From: Patagioenas fasciata
Lineage: Eukaryota > Chordata > Aves > Columbiformes > Columbidae
Direction of reading: 5' to 3'
Assembly: GCF_037038585.1 (NCBI RefSeq)
Contig: NC_092522.1
Coordinates: forward strand, 124,416,661-124,480,660
DNA: 64,000 nucleotides
The notes under the pieces are model-generated. The model did not search any database, had not been told where the DNA came from, and saw only the letters and a list, made by a program, of their open reading frames with translations. The position numbers and the translations under genes are program-made. Of this stretch, positions 1 through 12,100 are shown one piece after another. Numbering within the stretch: position 1 is the stretch's first letter; each line of letters starts with the position of its first letter.

Positions 1-82
1 ACCCTGCGTGAGCAGCTGGGTTGGACTGGATGATCCCCAGAGGTCCCTTCAACCACAACCAGCCTGTGGTGCTGTGTGGGGC
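1..82 (+). mobile_element. CR1 LINE 3' end fragment
   Basis: GGTTGGACTGGATGATCCCC then AGAGGTCCCTTCAACC, the CR1 3' UTR end; truncated by the window edge. Confidence 0.75.
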
Positions 83-274
83 AGTGTTTAGGGTCTGCTG
101 TCACTCAGCCTCCCTGTTTAAAATTCCCAAAAGCTCTTTTGCCAGATGTTTGCTTGTCCTCTGCCCCTTTGAAAAGCTGTTGTAAGTGGTTTCTTTATGT
201 ACCTGCACAGAACCAGTGCAGACCATGAACAACCACAGCCTGGATTTTTGAGCATTTCGTGCTTTTTCTCGCAG

Positions 275-3200
275 GGGTGTTCGCTCACCTGGAGATGCTG
301 GAGGCGCGGGCTCACGAGGCGGCCGTGAAGCAAGTGGCAATGGAGCAGCGGAAAGAGCAGCTGGCCAGGCTGGAAGCGAGAGTGCAGGAGCTGCGACAGT
401 GGCGGGATGAGCTGCAGGCTAAAGTGGAGCTGCAGGAGCAGGGGGTGAGAAAAGGCTCCCGCAGAGACCTGGCTCAGAGAGGGCTCTGGTGCACTCTGGC
501 TCTCAAAACGTGGATTTATTGAACTTATTCATGCAGAGCCAACTCCTACTTTTAACTTTTCCCTTTTTAAGTTACATACAGTCCTGGTGTCCCCTGTTTT
601 CAGTACCGTGTAGTCCAGAAATGCTGGGTCTACATGCTTGGGGGTCGTGTGGCCGCTTCTGAATTCTTCGCTTGAGTTTTTCTCCCCTCTTCTGCTTGAA
701 ACGCTATCTCACTTTTCTCAGCGCTGTTTATTATTTCTCTGTAGCCTGAGTGCAGGTGACACATTCATGCCGGTGATTTCTGATCTCTCTTCTGCCTTTT
801 GTAGCAACATGGGCAAGAAGGAGTTGTGACAGATCCAGTGCAGCACAGTGCTCAGGCTGTTTTAGAGTGGAAGATAAGAAAAGTTAAGTCCACGCTGCAG
901 GTCTTTTACCTCACAGGTAACATCTCGAGATTCGTGTGCGCTCTGCCAACGGCTGCGTTTCTGGGGTGCTAAATTTAGGAAAATGAGCCTGATGTGAAGC
1001 ACGATGGTTTTAAACTAAAAGAGAGGAAATTCAGGCCAGATGGAAGGAAGAAATTGTTTGTGCTGAGGGTGGTGAGAGCCTGGCCCAGGTTGGGCAGAGA
1101 GGTGGTGGATGAACCATCCCTGGAGACATCCCAGGCCAGGCTGGACGAGGCTCTGAGCAACCTGAGCTGGTGAAGATGTCCTGCTTGTGGCACAGGGGGA
1201 ACTGGATGAGCTTTTAAGGTCCCTTCAACCCAAACTATTCTGGGATTCTGTGATTCCCTGTTAATGCTGCTGTTGTGCCTTGAGCCTTTAGAGTCTCAAA
1301 ACGTTGGAATAACCATAACCTTGTAATGCCCTGCCTTTCACAGGAGGCCTCTGGGATGTTGCAGGATCTATTATTTACTGAACTGTATCATTCTGCTGAG
1401 GCCAAACCTCCAATCGTGGGGTCAGTTTTGGGCCTCTTGCTACGGGGAAGGCCTTGAGGTGCTGGAGCAAGTTGAGAGAAGGGAACGGAGATGGAGAGGG
1501 GCTGGAGCACAAGTGTGATGGGAGCGGCTGAGGGACCTGGGGGGTTCAGCTGGAGAACAGGAGCTGAGGGGAGACCTTCTGATCTCTGAACTGCCTGAAA
1601 GGAGCTTGGAGCCAGGGGGGTCGGGCTCTGCTGCCCAGGAACAAGCGCCAGGAGCAGAGGAAACGGCCTCAAGTTGCACCAGGGGAGGCTGAGGTTGGAT
1701 CTGGGAACAATTTCTTCCCCAAAGGGCTGTGGGGCATTGGAACAGGCTGCCCAGGGCAGTGCTGGAGTCACCATCCCTGGAGGGCTGGACAGACGGACAT
1801 GAGGTTCTCAGGACATGGGGCAGTGCCAGGGGTGGGTTATGGTTGGACTGGATGATCTTGAGAATCTCTTCCAACCAAAATGATTCTGTGATTCTCTGAT
1901 GAGAGAAGCACTGAGTAAACCCTCTCTCTCCCCAAGGGATCAGTGGGAAGCTGAGCAAGCAGGGCGTGTGTTTCTGCATCAGCACGGCTTACGAGGGCAC
2001 CTACTTGGATTCCTACTACCTGGACCTGCTCACCGAGCCAGAAGTGCGGATTCACCGCCACTCCATCCCCACCTTCATCCCCATGGAGCAGATCGCCAAG
2101 AAGTACTTGCAGACAGACATCAGGCGCTTCTTGTCTGTCCTGTCCGACCACCTGAACGCTTACGTAAGGAGGAGGTACCAGGCAGACCAGTTACAGGTAG
2201 GGGTGGCTGTAATGACGCTGTTCACCGTTCTTTTCCCTTTGATGTACCAAGCGTTACGAGTGTCTGAAGTGCTGGGGGAAATCTGGGCTGTTTTCTCTCT
2301 TTGGAGCACCCACAGTTCTGCTTTTTTAGAACTTCACACATTATTGTGTGACTATGAACTCAGCTGTCTGTCCTGTCAATTATCACCTACTTGGATGTCT
2401 TGCTCGTTAAAAATTTACTGCCAAACGCAAAGCTGTCCTCCTCTCCAGAGGTCCCTCAGCTGGAATGTAGTAAAAAGCTGCTGGAGCATGTGGCTTAAGA
2501 TGTGCCCAGGCATTATTTTATTTGACAGTCTTTCCCACACAGCCACCCCGGAGTGTATAGACATGCTGGGCTGGAGCTCAGCGAGCTCCTACTCCTACCC
2601 TGCTATTCTCTCTTCTTAACTTCAATGTGTTTGTCCCTCCAGGAGCACTTTTCAGATCAGATAGAAGGAACCATGCAAAGAAACTCCTTGTGTAACTTGT
2701 TGGTCTTTAATTACAACCCGTCAAGTAAAAGCGAGACCTTTCCGTTCAACGCGAGGCTGCTTTACGGAGATCTCTGCTGCAGCCTCCCCACTGAAGTTGT
2801 CGTTTCCTGCGCACGTAAGTGGATGGTGTGGGGTGAACAGACCGTCCTGTCACTCTGCAGGTGGACAGGGTTTCTTTCTTGTTGAGTTCAGGGACAGAAG
2901 GGAGCGAGCTGTCATTTCTGTGAGAGAAAAGATGGTAGAACGGGCTGTGAGAGATCAGTGCTGGGTCTTGAAGTGGTTGTGACTCATCAAATCACAGGAT
3001 GGTTTGGGTGGGAAGGGACCTTCCCAGCTCCCCCAGTGCCAGCCCTGCCATGAGCAGGGACATCTTCACCAGCTCAGGTTGCTCAGAGCCCGTCCAGCCT
3101 GGCCTGGGATGTCTCCAGGGATGGTTCATCCACCACCTCTCTGCCCAACCTGGGCCAGGCTCTCACCACCCTCAGGGCAACAATTTCTCCCTCATATCCA

Positions 3201-3987
3201 GCCTGAATCTCCTTCCTTTAGTTTAAAACCATCACCCCTTGTCCTGTCACTACAGGAGCAGAGGGGCACAATCCCCCCAACCCTGCTGCTCACGCTGCTG
3301 GGGACGCAGCCCAGGACACGGGTGGGTTCTGGGCTACCAGCGCACATGGCCGGGTCATGGCCGATCTCTCACCCCAGCACCCAAAGTCCTTCTCCTGGGG
3401 GCTTTTTATGGCCTTGTCGGGCATTGGAACAGGCTGCCCAGGGCAGTGCTGGAGTCACCAGCCCTGGAGGGTTGGACAGACAGACATGAGGTTCTCAGGA
3501 CATGGGGCAGTGTCAGGGGTGGGGTAACGGTTGAACTTGATGACCTTGAGGGTCTCTTCCAACCAAAATGATTCTGTGATTGTAAATTTCAGTTCTTTTC
3601 TGAGCTCAGGGAGCAGCTGCATGGCTGAGGCTCCCACGTTACTGTCCTCACCCTTCAGCTGTGGGTGTTTCTTAAGGCTCTTGTGCTTTCCACAGCCATC
3701 AAATCCCAGGATGCACAGGGAGGAGAGAGAAGGGTTATAAGAAAAAAACCTGCATGGTGAGGGTGAGCGCAGGACTCCCGAGGGATGAAAGAGAAGCGAA
3801 CAGTTGTACGTACGCTGGCAAAATGGTGTTTCTTTCCCTTTTAACCATCGCTTTGTCTCCAGCGGACGCTCCCGCAGCCCTCGCAGAGATGGCAGCAGCG
3901 CACTCGGACCTGTTTCGCCGCCTGGCCCTGCACAAAGCATTCGGCTCCTTTGGCAGCGCGGGGGAACACGTGGATGGAGCTCAGTGA
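275..3987 (+). CDS. CENPO: Centromere protein O (5' partial, 5 exons)
   Basis: Coding exons are 275-444, 805-916, 1937-2196, 2643-2814 and 3863-3987 (TGA at 3985-3987), all with AG/GT borders and compatible phases; they encode about 279 residues. The first exon (about 15 residues) lies left of the window. The first visible exon is a charged coiled coil (HLEMLEARAHEAA...). The next ones carry family hallmarks such as CISTAYEGTYLDSYYLDL, IPMEQIAKKYLQTDI, RRRYQADQLQ and RNSLCNLLVFNYNP, which belong to the tandem RWD fold. CENP-O joins CENP-P, -Q, -R and -U in the constitutive centromere-associated network, which binds CENP-A nucleosomes and supports kinetochore-microtubule attachment. The C-terminal exon (HSDLFRRLALHKAFGSF) matches the family end in position though it is more divergent. 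Length is close to the usual ~300 residues. The gene is convergent with ADCY3, as in mammals. Confidence 0.95.
1000..1258 (+). mobile_element. CR1 LINE fragment (CENPO intron)
   Basis: Starts in GATGGTTTTAAACTAAAAGA, runs through GGTGAGAGCCTGGCCCAGG and ends GGTCCCTTCAACCC...TGATTC. Confidence 0.9.
1423..1902 (+). mobile_element. CR1 LINE fragment abutting CENPO exon 4 acceptor
   Basis: From GTTTTGGGCCTCTTGC to CCAACCAAAATGATTCTGTG. It ends 35 bp before the exon starting at 1937, so only the polypyrimidine tract separates them. Confidence 0.9.
2990..3410 (-). mobile_element. CR1 LINE fragment (CENPO intron 5)
   Basis: Reverse-oriented: begins CACAGGATGGTTTGGGTGGG and continues through TTTAAAACCATCACCCCTTG. 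The 3290-3410 part is less certain CR1. Confidence 0.8.
3415..3583 (+). mobile_element. CR1 LINE fragment (CENPO intron 5)
   Basis: GGCATTGGAACAGGCTGCCC to CCAACCAAAATGATTCTGTG. It lies head-on to the preceding reverse CR1. Confidence 0.88.
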
Positions 3988-4515
3988 CTGCCCAGCCTTT
4001 GGAAACGCATCTCCCCAACCTCGACAGGCAAATATTCTCTCTTGGCCTCTTTGGATCTTGAAATGGATGTTTTCCTGAGGCTTTGGGGTGTCTGTTGCAG
4101 GGAATCTCTCCTCGGTGCTGTGCTGCTTCGCTTGTTGGAGCTCCCATCTCCACAGCTGCAGGAAACATCACGTGGCCGAAATCAGAAACTGTATTTAAAC
4201 TGCAAAATCTCAGTGTTTTGAGGACAACAGTTTATAGATCAGCACGGTGCACCTCAAAAAAGAGGGGAGCGAGCGGAATAATCTGTGCCCTACGGCCATA
4301 AAGGACTTTGTGTCAGAAGCTGGAAGCGGCCGAGGGACAGAAGTGACATTGAACTTTCCAGAAAGTGTCACCCCTGCGTTTCCTTCCCTTCAGGCATGGG
4401 GCAGCTTTGCTGCCAGCCCATCCTGCTTCAAGTCTGGCTCAGATCTTTAAAAACTTGCTGGTTTGTAATAGTCCTTCAATGACTTGTTCATTAAATCAAA
4501 TACAAGTTACTGAAA
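3988..4515 (+). other. CENPO: CENPO 3' UTR with ATTAAA poly(A) signal
   Basis: After the CENPO stop there is no further coding potential. An ATTAAA hexamer lies at 4490-4495, a plausible poly(A) signal giving a ~530-nt 3' UTR. The cleavage site is inferred only. Confidence 0.5.
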
Positions 4516-5207
4516 TTGTGGTGTTTAAAAAAAAAATCTGTTTTCTTTCAGCCTTATAATGTGGTTGAGTAGAATAGAATGGGGTTTAAATTACAATGTA
4601 TTTATAATGGGGTTTAAATGACAGTATTTTCTCCTGTCTTATTTTTAAGCCGATCCCACGTGTGATAAAGCAACAGGGCAAACACTTTATAATTTTTTAA
4701 ATTATTTCTGTGGTCGTTAGAGCTTCTTGAGCTTCTTGTCAAGCTTGGACAACCTGTTTAAATGTAACCTCTGCCTTTCCAGCGTAGCGGTTCCACCTGT
4801 GCTCCAACCAGAGGCCTTTTCATCATCCCGCATCACTTTTAATTCTGTGGTTGTGTTTTCTTCCATGAAAAAAGTATTTGGAAAGCGGAAAACGTGGTGC
4901 CTGGCCTAACAGCAGGCAGAGCTTGCAGAGCGCAGGTTTATGTGTAAGTCCTCGCCTAACTTTGGGCAGAGCCAAGACCTTGCCGTTGGGTGAAGGTCTG
5001 GGCCAGGCTTTTGGGGGGAATTCAGTGGAAAATGGGCACTTAGGCTGCTGAAGCGCCACAGCTTGTCACTGAGGCAGCTGTCACAAAGCCAGGCTTAACC
5101 CAGGTGTTGGGCTCACCCCCCTGGTTGTGTGGGACAGAGGGAGGCAGGTCTGGGATTCAAGACTCCAGCATCACTCTGGGCTCCTCTGGATGCTGCTTGA
5201 TGTGGAT
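4516..5207. other. CENPO-ADCY3 convergent intergenic spacer
   Basis: About 0.7 kb between the inferred 3' ends of two tail-to-tail genes. It is moderately AT-rich. I see no gene, no CR1 and no clear repeat. Confidence 0.5.
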
Positions 5208-6181
5208 TTTATTTCCTTCCACCTGGCGCCGTGGGGATTAAATTCCCATATCACTCATGTCGCCGGTCCCAAAACCCCACATCCCCTCGCATGGGGGGTC
5301 AAACCCCTCTCACCACATCCACCCCCCACCCCAAACAAACCAGGCGCAAAATCTGGCTGTAAAATTCAGCTGCTTCTATTCAAGCAATTAGCGGCGTAAT
5401 TACACTCTGAGGGTTCCAGCGTTCCCCCTGGGCCCTGGGGCCATCGGGTTTTACACCCCCGTCCCCTCCTGGGCTGGTCCCTGCTCCTCCATCAAGTGAC
5501 AGTAAGTGACAGCAGCGTCCGGACGAGCGCGGGGAGGGAAGAGGCACAGTTAAAAATATAAATGTCCATCTGTATCTTATATATATATATTTATATATCT
5601 GAAATACACAATATTGGTTCTTTTTTTCTTCCAAGGCAGCGCTGCAATCTCCCTGTCCCCCATTTACCTACAGTGCTTTGTGACGAGGATGAACTTGGTA
5701 CCAAGAGCAAAACCCCGGATGATGCTCCTGCTTCGGAGCTCCTGGCGCGCAGGAGCGATGTGGTGGCTTCCCAGCCAGCCCTGAGTTTGGATCTCCTCAT
5801 GCCGAGCGCATGATGGCCGGGGGCGGTCCATGATGCTACTTTAATGTCCATGCTGTCCCCTCGATGGTGTCACCACCTGCCTGGTGAAGCCTGGGACACC
5901 CAGGGACATGCAATGTGTCCCCAGCCCCACGTCTGCGAGCTTGTGCGTGAGCGTGACCATTCAAAGAATCCCACCGAGCCTTGTGTCCCCCTCCTGCGAC
6001 GGAGCGAATCCCCCAGGAGAAACCTCCAGCGCGCGAAGGGGTTGGTGTCTCGCGGTTGGTGTCTCCAGGTTGGTTTCAGGTCTGGACTGCGGTGGGATGG
6101 ACGTTCCCCGGCACCGTGTGTCCCCCCGGCTCGGTGCCAGGAGGTGGTGGCCGTGGTGGCAGGTGGGCGCGGGACCCTCAC
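5208..6181 (-). other. ADCY3: ADCY3 3' UTR (probable)
   Basis: Sequence downstream of the ADCY3 stop on the minus strand. It contains a (TA)n-rich tract at about 5576-5600 and, furthest out, a minus-strand AATAAA (plus-strand TTTATT at 5208-5213) that could end the transcript. The boundary is inferred from that hexamer alone. Confidence 0.4.
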
Positions 6182-9100
6182 TCACGAGCTGTCCACCACC
6201 TGGTGGGGCAGGGTGACGGAGGAGCCGTTGAGGAAGGAGCCCTGCTTCTCCCGGCCCTTCAGGAAGAAGGTGAGCAGCTCCCCTTTGCCCTTGACGTAGA
6301 TGGCTCCCCGGCGCACGAAGCGGAACCCATATTCCTTCAGGATGAGGTGAGTCTCCTCCACCACCTGCGGGGACAAGGTGACATGGTGGTTGGCTGTGGG
6401 GGTGCTCACCTGGCACATGACATGGGGAGCAGGGCCCCCCATGTGCTGCTCAGACAACAGGTCTGCCCCCCAGACTGGCTCCCACCCCATTGTTTTGGGG
6501 TGCTCCTCCTTGAGCATCACCTTGCACCATCTCCAGCTTGCAGGAGCCCCTCAACCAGCTCCAACCCCTCTGTGTGCTCCTGCCAGCACCTTCCCCCTCC
6601 CACCCAAACCAGCGGTGTTCTGAGGGCTCCAGCCCCCCCCAAGCTGTACCCATGTCTGACCAGATGTGAATTGTTTGCGCTGAGGGTGGTGAGAGCCTGG
6701 CCCAGGTTGGCCAGAGAGGTGGTGGATGAACCATCCCTGGAGACATCCCAGGCCAGGCTGGACGGGGCTCTGAGCAACCTGAGCTGGTGAAGATGTCCCT
6801 GCTCATGGCAGGGGTGGCACTGGGGGAGCTGGGAAGGACCCTTCAACCCAAACCATCTTGTGATTCCATGATGGGTCCCCCTTGTCACCCCACCTGTATG
6901 TTCCCCATCACGCCGGTGGACTCCATCCTGCTGGCCACGTTCACCGTGTTGCCCCAGATGTCGTAGTGCGGCTTGCGGGCGCCGATGACACCCGCCAGCA
7001 CGGCCCCCTTGTTCATGCCTGTGCAAGATGGGGAGTGGACGTCACCTCCATGACTGGTGACACAGATGGGACATCCTGGGCTGCAGGAGAGTCCGTTCCA
7101 GGGGTTGGGGCAATGAGGTCCCACCCCAGCCCGGCTGCTGCCCAGTGTCCCAGTGCTGGTGGGGAAGGTGGGACAAGGGACACCAAGGCAGAACCTGCCC
7201 CACCCTCCCAGACTTGCCTATGCGGAGCATGAAGTTGTTGAAGGACTGGTAGTTGATGTTCATCAGCGTCACCTTCATGGCCAAGGCAAAGTCAGCCAGG
7301 TCGGCCAAGTGCTGCCAGCGCTCCTTATCTGAGAGGGTCTCCTTCTGCAAGGGCAGCACTGGTCAGCTCTGCACCCCCTTTGCCCATTGTCCCCCCCGAG
7401 CACAGGGGCCTCTCACCTTGGTGCTGTAGCCGTTGGCGTTGGCATCGGGGGTCACTCCAGAAGCGGCCATGTAGGTGCTGCCGATGGTTTTGATTTTGGT
7501 GATGCACCGGAACTGGGGTTCATCCAGGAGCTGAGTTGTGGAGAGAAGACCCTCAGGCACCCCAGGGCCATGGTGGGTCCTTCTGCCCCCAGAAGAGAAG
7601 GTCTAGCCAAGCCTCATGCCATCCCCGTGGCCAGCTCCATCCCGACTCACCGCGTCGAAGTCGGAAATGATCTCGTTGAGGAACCGCAGGCACTCGATGC
7701 CCCCGTTGTTGATGCTCTCCTCTGTGTAGAAGTCGGCAAAGTTGGGGAGGGAGGCAAACATGACGCCGATCTCATCGTAGGACTGGCTGTACAGCTCCTG
7801 GGGATGGGAGGGACAGTGGCCGTGAGCTGGGGACATGTCCACGCATGACACCAGCACCTCCAGCAAACCCAAACCCTCCCGTGAAACCATCATCCCTTGG
7901 CATGTGTGAAAACATGAGGGTGCTCTTCAGCCTCACCTTGCATGGCCAACATATCATCTTCATCCAACCAAAGGTGCTCAGCCAGAACCTATGGCAAAGC
8001 CTCCAGATCCAGAGGACTCCCCACCCAAAGAAATGGGGGTAAACATCCCCCTGCCAGGTGCTCCTCACCTCATCCCGCTTCTTGGAGCCCAGGAAGTGCC
8101 GGGCCACGTGCTCAGGCAGCATGTTGGTGACAAGGGCCTCATTCCAGCGCCGCATCTCATAGACCCGCTCCTTCTGGTCGTGGACATCGATCTTCCAGAG
8201 GAAGAGGGTCCTGGCCAGCTTCTCCACCTGGGGATGGGGGGGGACACGGCTGCAGCCCCAGTTCCCACCCACCGGTGGGTCCCCTTGAGCACTGGGGGCA
8301 TTCCAGTCACCATGGGTCCAGTTTGGGCTTGGGGACAACCTGGGGGAAGGCTCTGGGACAAGATGAAGCCCTAACTGGGGATATGAGACCTGCTCCGAGG
8401 TGCATACAGGACCCTCATGGGGCACGCATGGACCTTGGGGCCACCCCTAACCATGGGGGTGGGACCGAGGTGTCCCCTGCACTGCTGTGGTTCTGGAGAG
8501 CCCCTGGGTGGCCTTCCTTGGAGAAGAGCTGGAGATGCTGTTGTCTGCCTTGGAGCTTGCAAGAAAGAAGGGGCTGAGGGTGAAGACACAGAAGGGAGGG
8601 ACCTTCCCGGGGCCAGGGCATCACTCACGTGGCGAGAGAAGTAGTAGAAGCTGAGCATCACGATGAAGATCATCACCGTCATGGAGTATTTGGAGGGGAC
8701 CAGTGAGGACCTGCCAGCAGAAGGAGAGAGGTGTGGGTGGGTGGTGGCCATGGCTGTGACCCCTAACCCTGTGCCCACCCCCCTGCCACCCCTTACACGC
8801 TTTGCTGGCCACGGCGGCGGTCGTACTGGTCAAAGATATACTCCCAAGTGTAGATGTTGACGGTGCCGGTGGCCCCGGTGATGAGCACCATGAGGGTCAG
8901 CTTGACCATGTGGCTGACCTGCACCAGCATGATGGTGGCGACCAAGGCCAGCAGCGCGATGTAGCTGTAGTACTTGGGCTGCTCCCCACAGCCACCCGGC
9001 CACGGTGGCCCCATCGTCATGTTGCTTGTCCCACCATGGTCCTGCCAGCAGCTGAGCTGGGGGCACGAGGGCAGCGTGAGGAGGGGGACGTGGGGATATG

Positions 9101-12100
9101 GGTCACCTCTCCCTGGGCTGCATGGCCACCCAAAGGGACAGGGTGCTTTGCAGAGCAGGACAAGGTGACCCGACCTGAATTTCCACCCTGTAGTGCAGCC
9201 CAGCTAATTAATTGCTTTAATGATCAACTCTGGGCTGCTTGCATGGAGGCTGGAGCTGGCTCAGCCCCGCTGGTAGCTCACCATGTCCACGATGTCGGCC
9301 GTGGTGACGATGACGATGGCGGCCATGGCCCAGGTGTTGCGTGCCCAGCGGGTCCTGTCAATCCAGGTGGAGAAGGCCACGAGTTTTTTGGGGAAGACCT
9401 GCAAGGAGAGGAGGGTGGGGAGGGGTTCGCCCAGGCAGGACACAGCCATGAGCCACCACAATGACCCATCACCACGAGCGGTGAGCCCGTCCCGTCTCAC
9501 CCGGGGGAAGATGGCAGCCAAGGAGCAGAGGGTGAGGATGAGCAACAGGACCTCCCCCACCACGAAGGTCACGTAGTTGGCCACCAACCTGCCAAAAAGC
9601 CCAAGAGGGGACAGGTTTGAAGCCCAGCAGGGCCATGGGACCACCATCCCCCACCAGGTCCCTGCTGTACCAGGGGTCAATGAAGACCTCCACCAAGGCG
9701 GTGAAGAAAAGGACAACGCAGGAGCAGCTGAAGGCAGCTCCGCTCTGCTTCTCCTTCTCCACCGAGTAGCGCGTCTCCATTTCGGGGTCGATGAAGCGCA
9801 TGGAGAGCCGGAAGGTGCTCTTGCCCTTCAGCCTGTTGGTGACACAGCCCATCAGTGCCCGGTGGCAGCAGGGACCTGCCGAGCCGCGCCGCCGGCCGCG
9901 TGACTCACGCCTGGATGGACTCGCGCTCCAGCAAAGCTTCGTTGAGTAGCTTGTTGAGCTCCTGCTCGTTCTGCGAGGCGTCCATCACCCGCTCGGCCAG
10001 GTCCCGCAGGCGCAGCCGCCGCCGAGGGTTGGGGAAGGAGGGGTTCACCGCCTGTACCCACACAACAAGGTGTCAACCAGACCACGCCAGCAGCGGTGGG
10101 ATGTCCAACCACCCCAGCGTGGCCACCAAATGCAGGTGAGATGCGCTTTGCACGGGCTGTACCTCGCCATCCTCCTCCCCGCTCTCCAGGGTGCCCCTCA
10201 CCCTGGCGTCAGGCTCCTCGGACTCCTCGGGGCTGAGGCTGCCGTTGAGTTCCTTGGTGTTGACCAACGGTGGGGAACCACCATGGGAAGAGGTCAGCGA
10301 CAGCTTCTGCAAGGCGGGAGGCGGTGGGTGGCAGTGAGGCGTCCCCTCCGACCCCAGCTCACCACGGTGTCCCCACCACTCACCACCCCGTTGATGCCGT
10401 TGCGCAGGGGCTGCTTGGGGACCACCACGAGGTAGGTGACGATGCCCTTCTCCTTCAGGTACTCGCAGCGGGTGCCACCTTCTCCTGGTTCCACCTCGAA
10501 CTCGCCCTTCAGGCAATCCATGGTGCTCTGCGAGATGTGCACCCGCCTGCCGGCACCGGGTGCCAGCGTCACCCGCGGGCGCGGGACACCCCGTGTGTCC
10601 CCCTCCGCCTCCCCCCCAGGAGATGCTCACCCGGGGATGCCACCTGCCTCCATCTTGTTGGCCACGGTGACATCGGTGGACCACACGTCGTACTGCCAGC
10701 GCTTCTGGCCCAGCACCCCCCCCAGCACCGTCCCGCTGTGCACCCCCACCCGCATGTCCACCGCCGTCTTGGTCTTCTCCCGCACGTAGCTGGAGGGGAA
10801 CACAAGGATGATCTTGGGGTGACCCATCTCCATCCCAACCCCCATCATTAATCATCACCTCTCCGTATTGTAATGCATGTTGAACCCCCGGGGTGCACCC
10901 CAACCCACCCTGGGGGGGTGATTCCCCCCACCCAGAGGAGTGAAGCCTTACGAGATGGCCTCCACCATGGCCAAGCCCATCATGATGGAGCAGACGGCGT
11001 GGTCCTCCCGGTACTCAGGCAGCCCGCAGATGCAGTAGTAACAGTCACCCAGGATCTTGATGCGCAGCTGGTGGTGTTTCTGGGGATGGCGGCATGGGTG
11101 TCACCCCCAAATCCATCAGTTTGGACTCCCTTCCCCCCTATCCCTCCCCCATCCTGACCTTGACCGGCACCGGCATCTCCAGCGCCCGGCAGGGACACAA
11201 ATAATCGGATTTTCCATTCCCATCCCGCCTTCCCGGAGGGCTCAGCTCAGGGCCCCCTCCTTTCCCAACTCTATTTTTACAGCACAGGCGTCTCCCGCAT
11301 CCCCGAGCGATGAACATTTTAACCTCCTCCTCCCCAGCCCGGGATGCGCCGCTCCTGGGGGGGTGTCCTCCTGAGTCCCTTTCCCAAAATCCTGGGTCCC
11401 CTCTCCCAAACTCCTGGGTCCCTCCCGAACTCCTGGGTCCCCTCTCCCAAAATCCTGGGTTGCTCACGAACTCCTGGGTCCCCTCTTCCAATCTCCTGGG
11501 TCCCTTTCCCGAACTCCTGGGTCCCCCTCCTGAACTCCTGGGTCCCCTCTCCCAAACTCCTAGGTCCTCCCGAACTCCTGGGTCCGTTTCCCGAACTCCT
11601 GGGTCCCTTTCCTGAACTCCTGGGCCCCTCCCGAAATCCTGGGTCCCTTTTCCGAACTCCTGGGTCCCTTTCCTGAACTCCTGGGCCCCTCCCGAAATCC
11701 TGGGTCCCTTTTCCGAACTCCTGGGTCCCCTCTCCCAAATTCCTGGGTCCCTCCCGAACTCCTGGGTCTCCTCTCCCAAACTCCTGGGTCCTCCCGAACT
11801 CCTGGGTCCCTTTTCCGAACTCCTGGGTCCCTTTTCCATACACCTGGGTCCCCTCTCCCGAACTCCTGGGTCCCTTTCCTGAACTCCTGGGTCCCCTCTC
11901 CCAATCTCCTTGGTCCTCACAAATTCCTGGGTCCCCTCTCCCGAACTCCTGGGTCCCTTTCCTGAACTCCTGGGTCCCCTCCCCCAATCTCCTTGGTCCT
12001 CACAAATTCCTGGGTCCCTTTCCTGAACTCCTGGGTCCCCTCTCCCGAACTCCTGGGCTCCTTTCCCACCTCCTGGGTCCCCTCTCCTGAACTCCTGGGT

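Noticed and set aside
4516-5207. PTRHD1, a neighbour of CENPO in mammals
   Set aside because: In mammals PTRHD1 lies head-to-head upstream of CENPO, which here would be left of the window. No matching sequence is seen.
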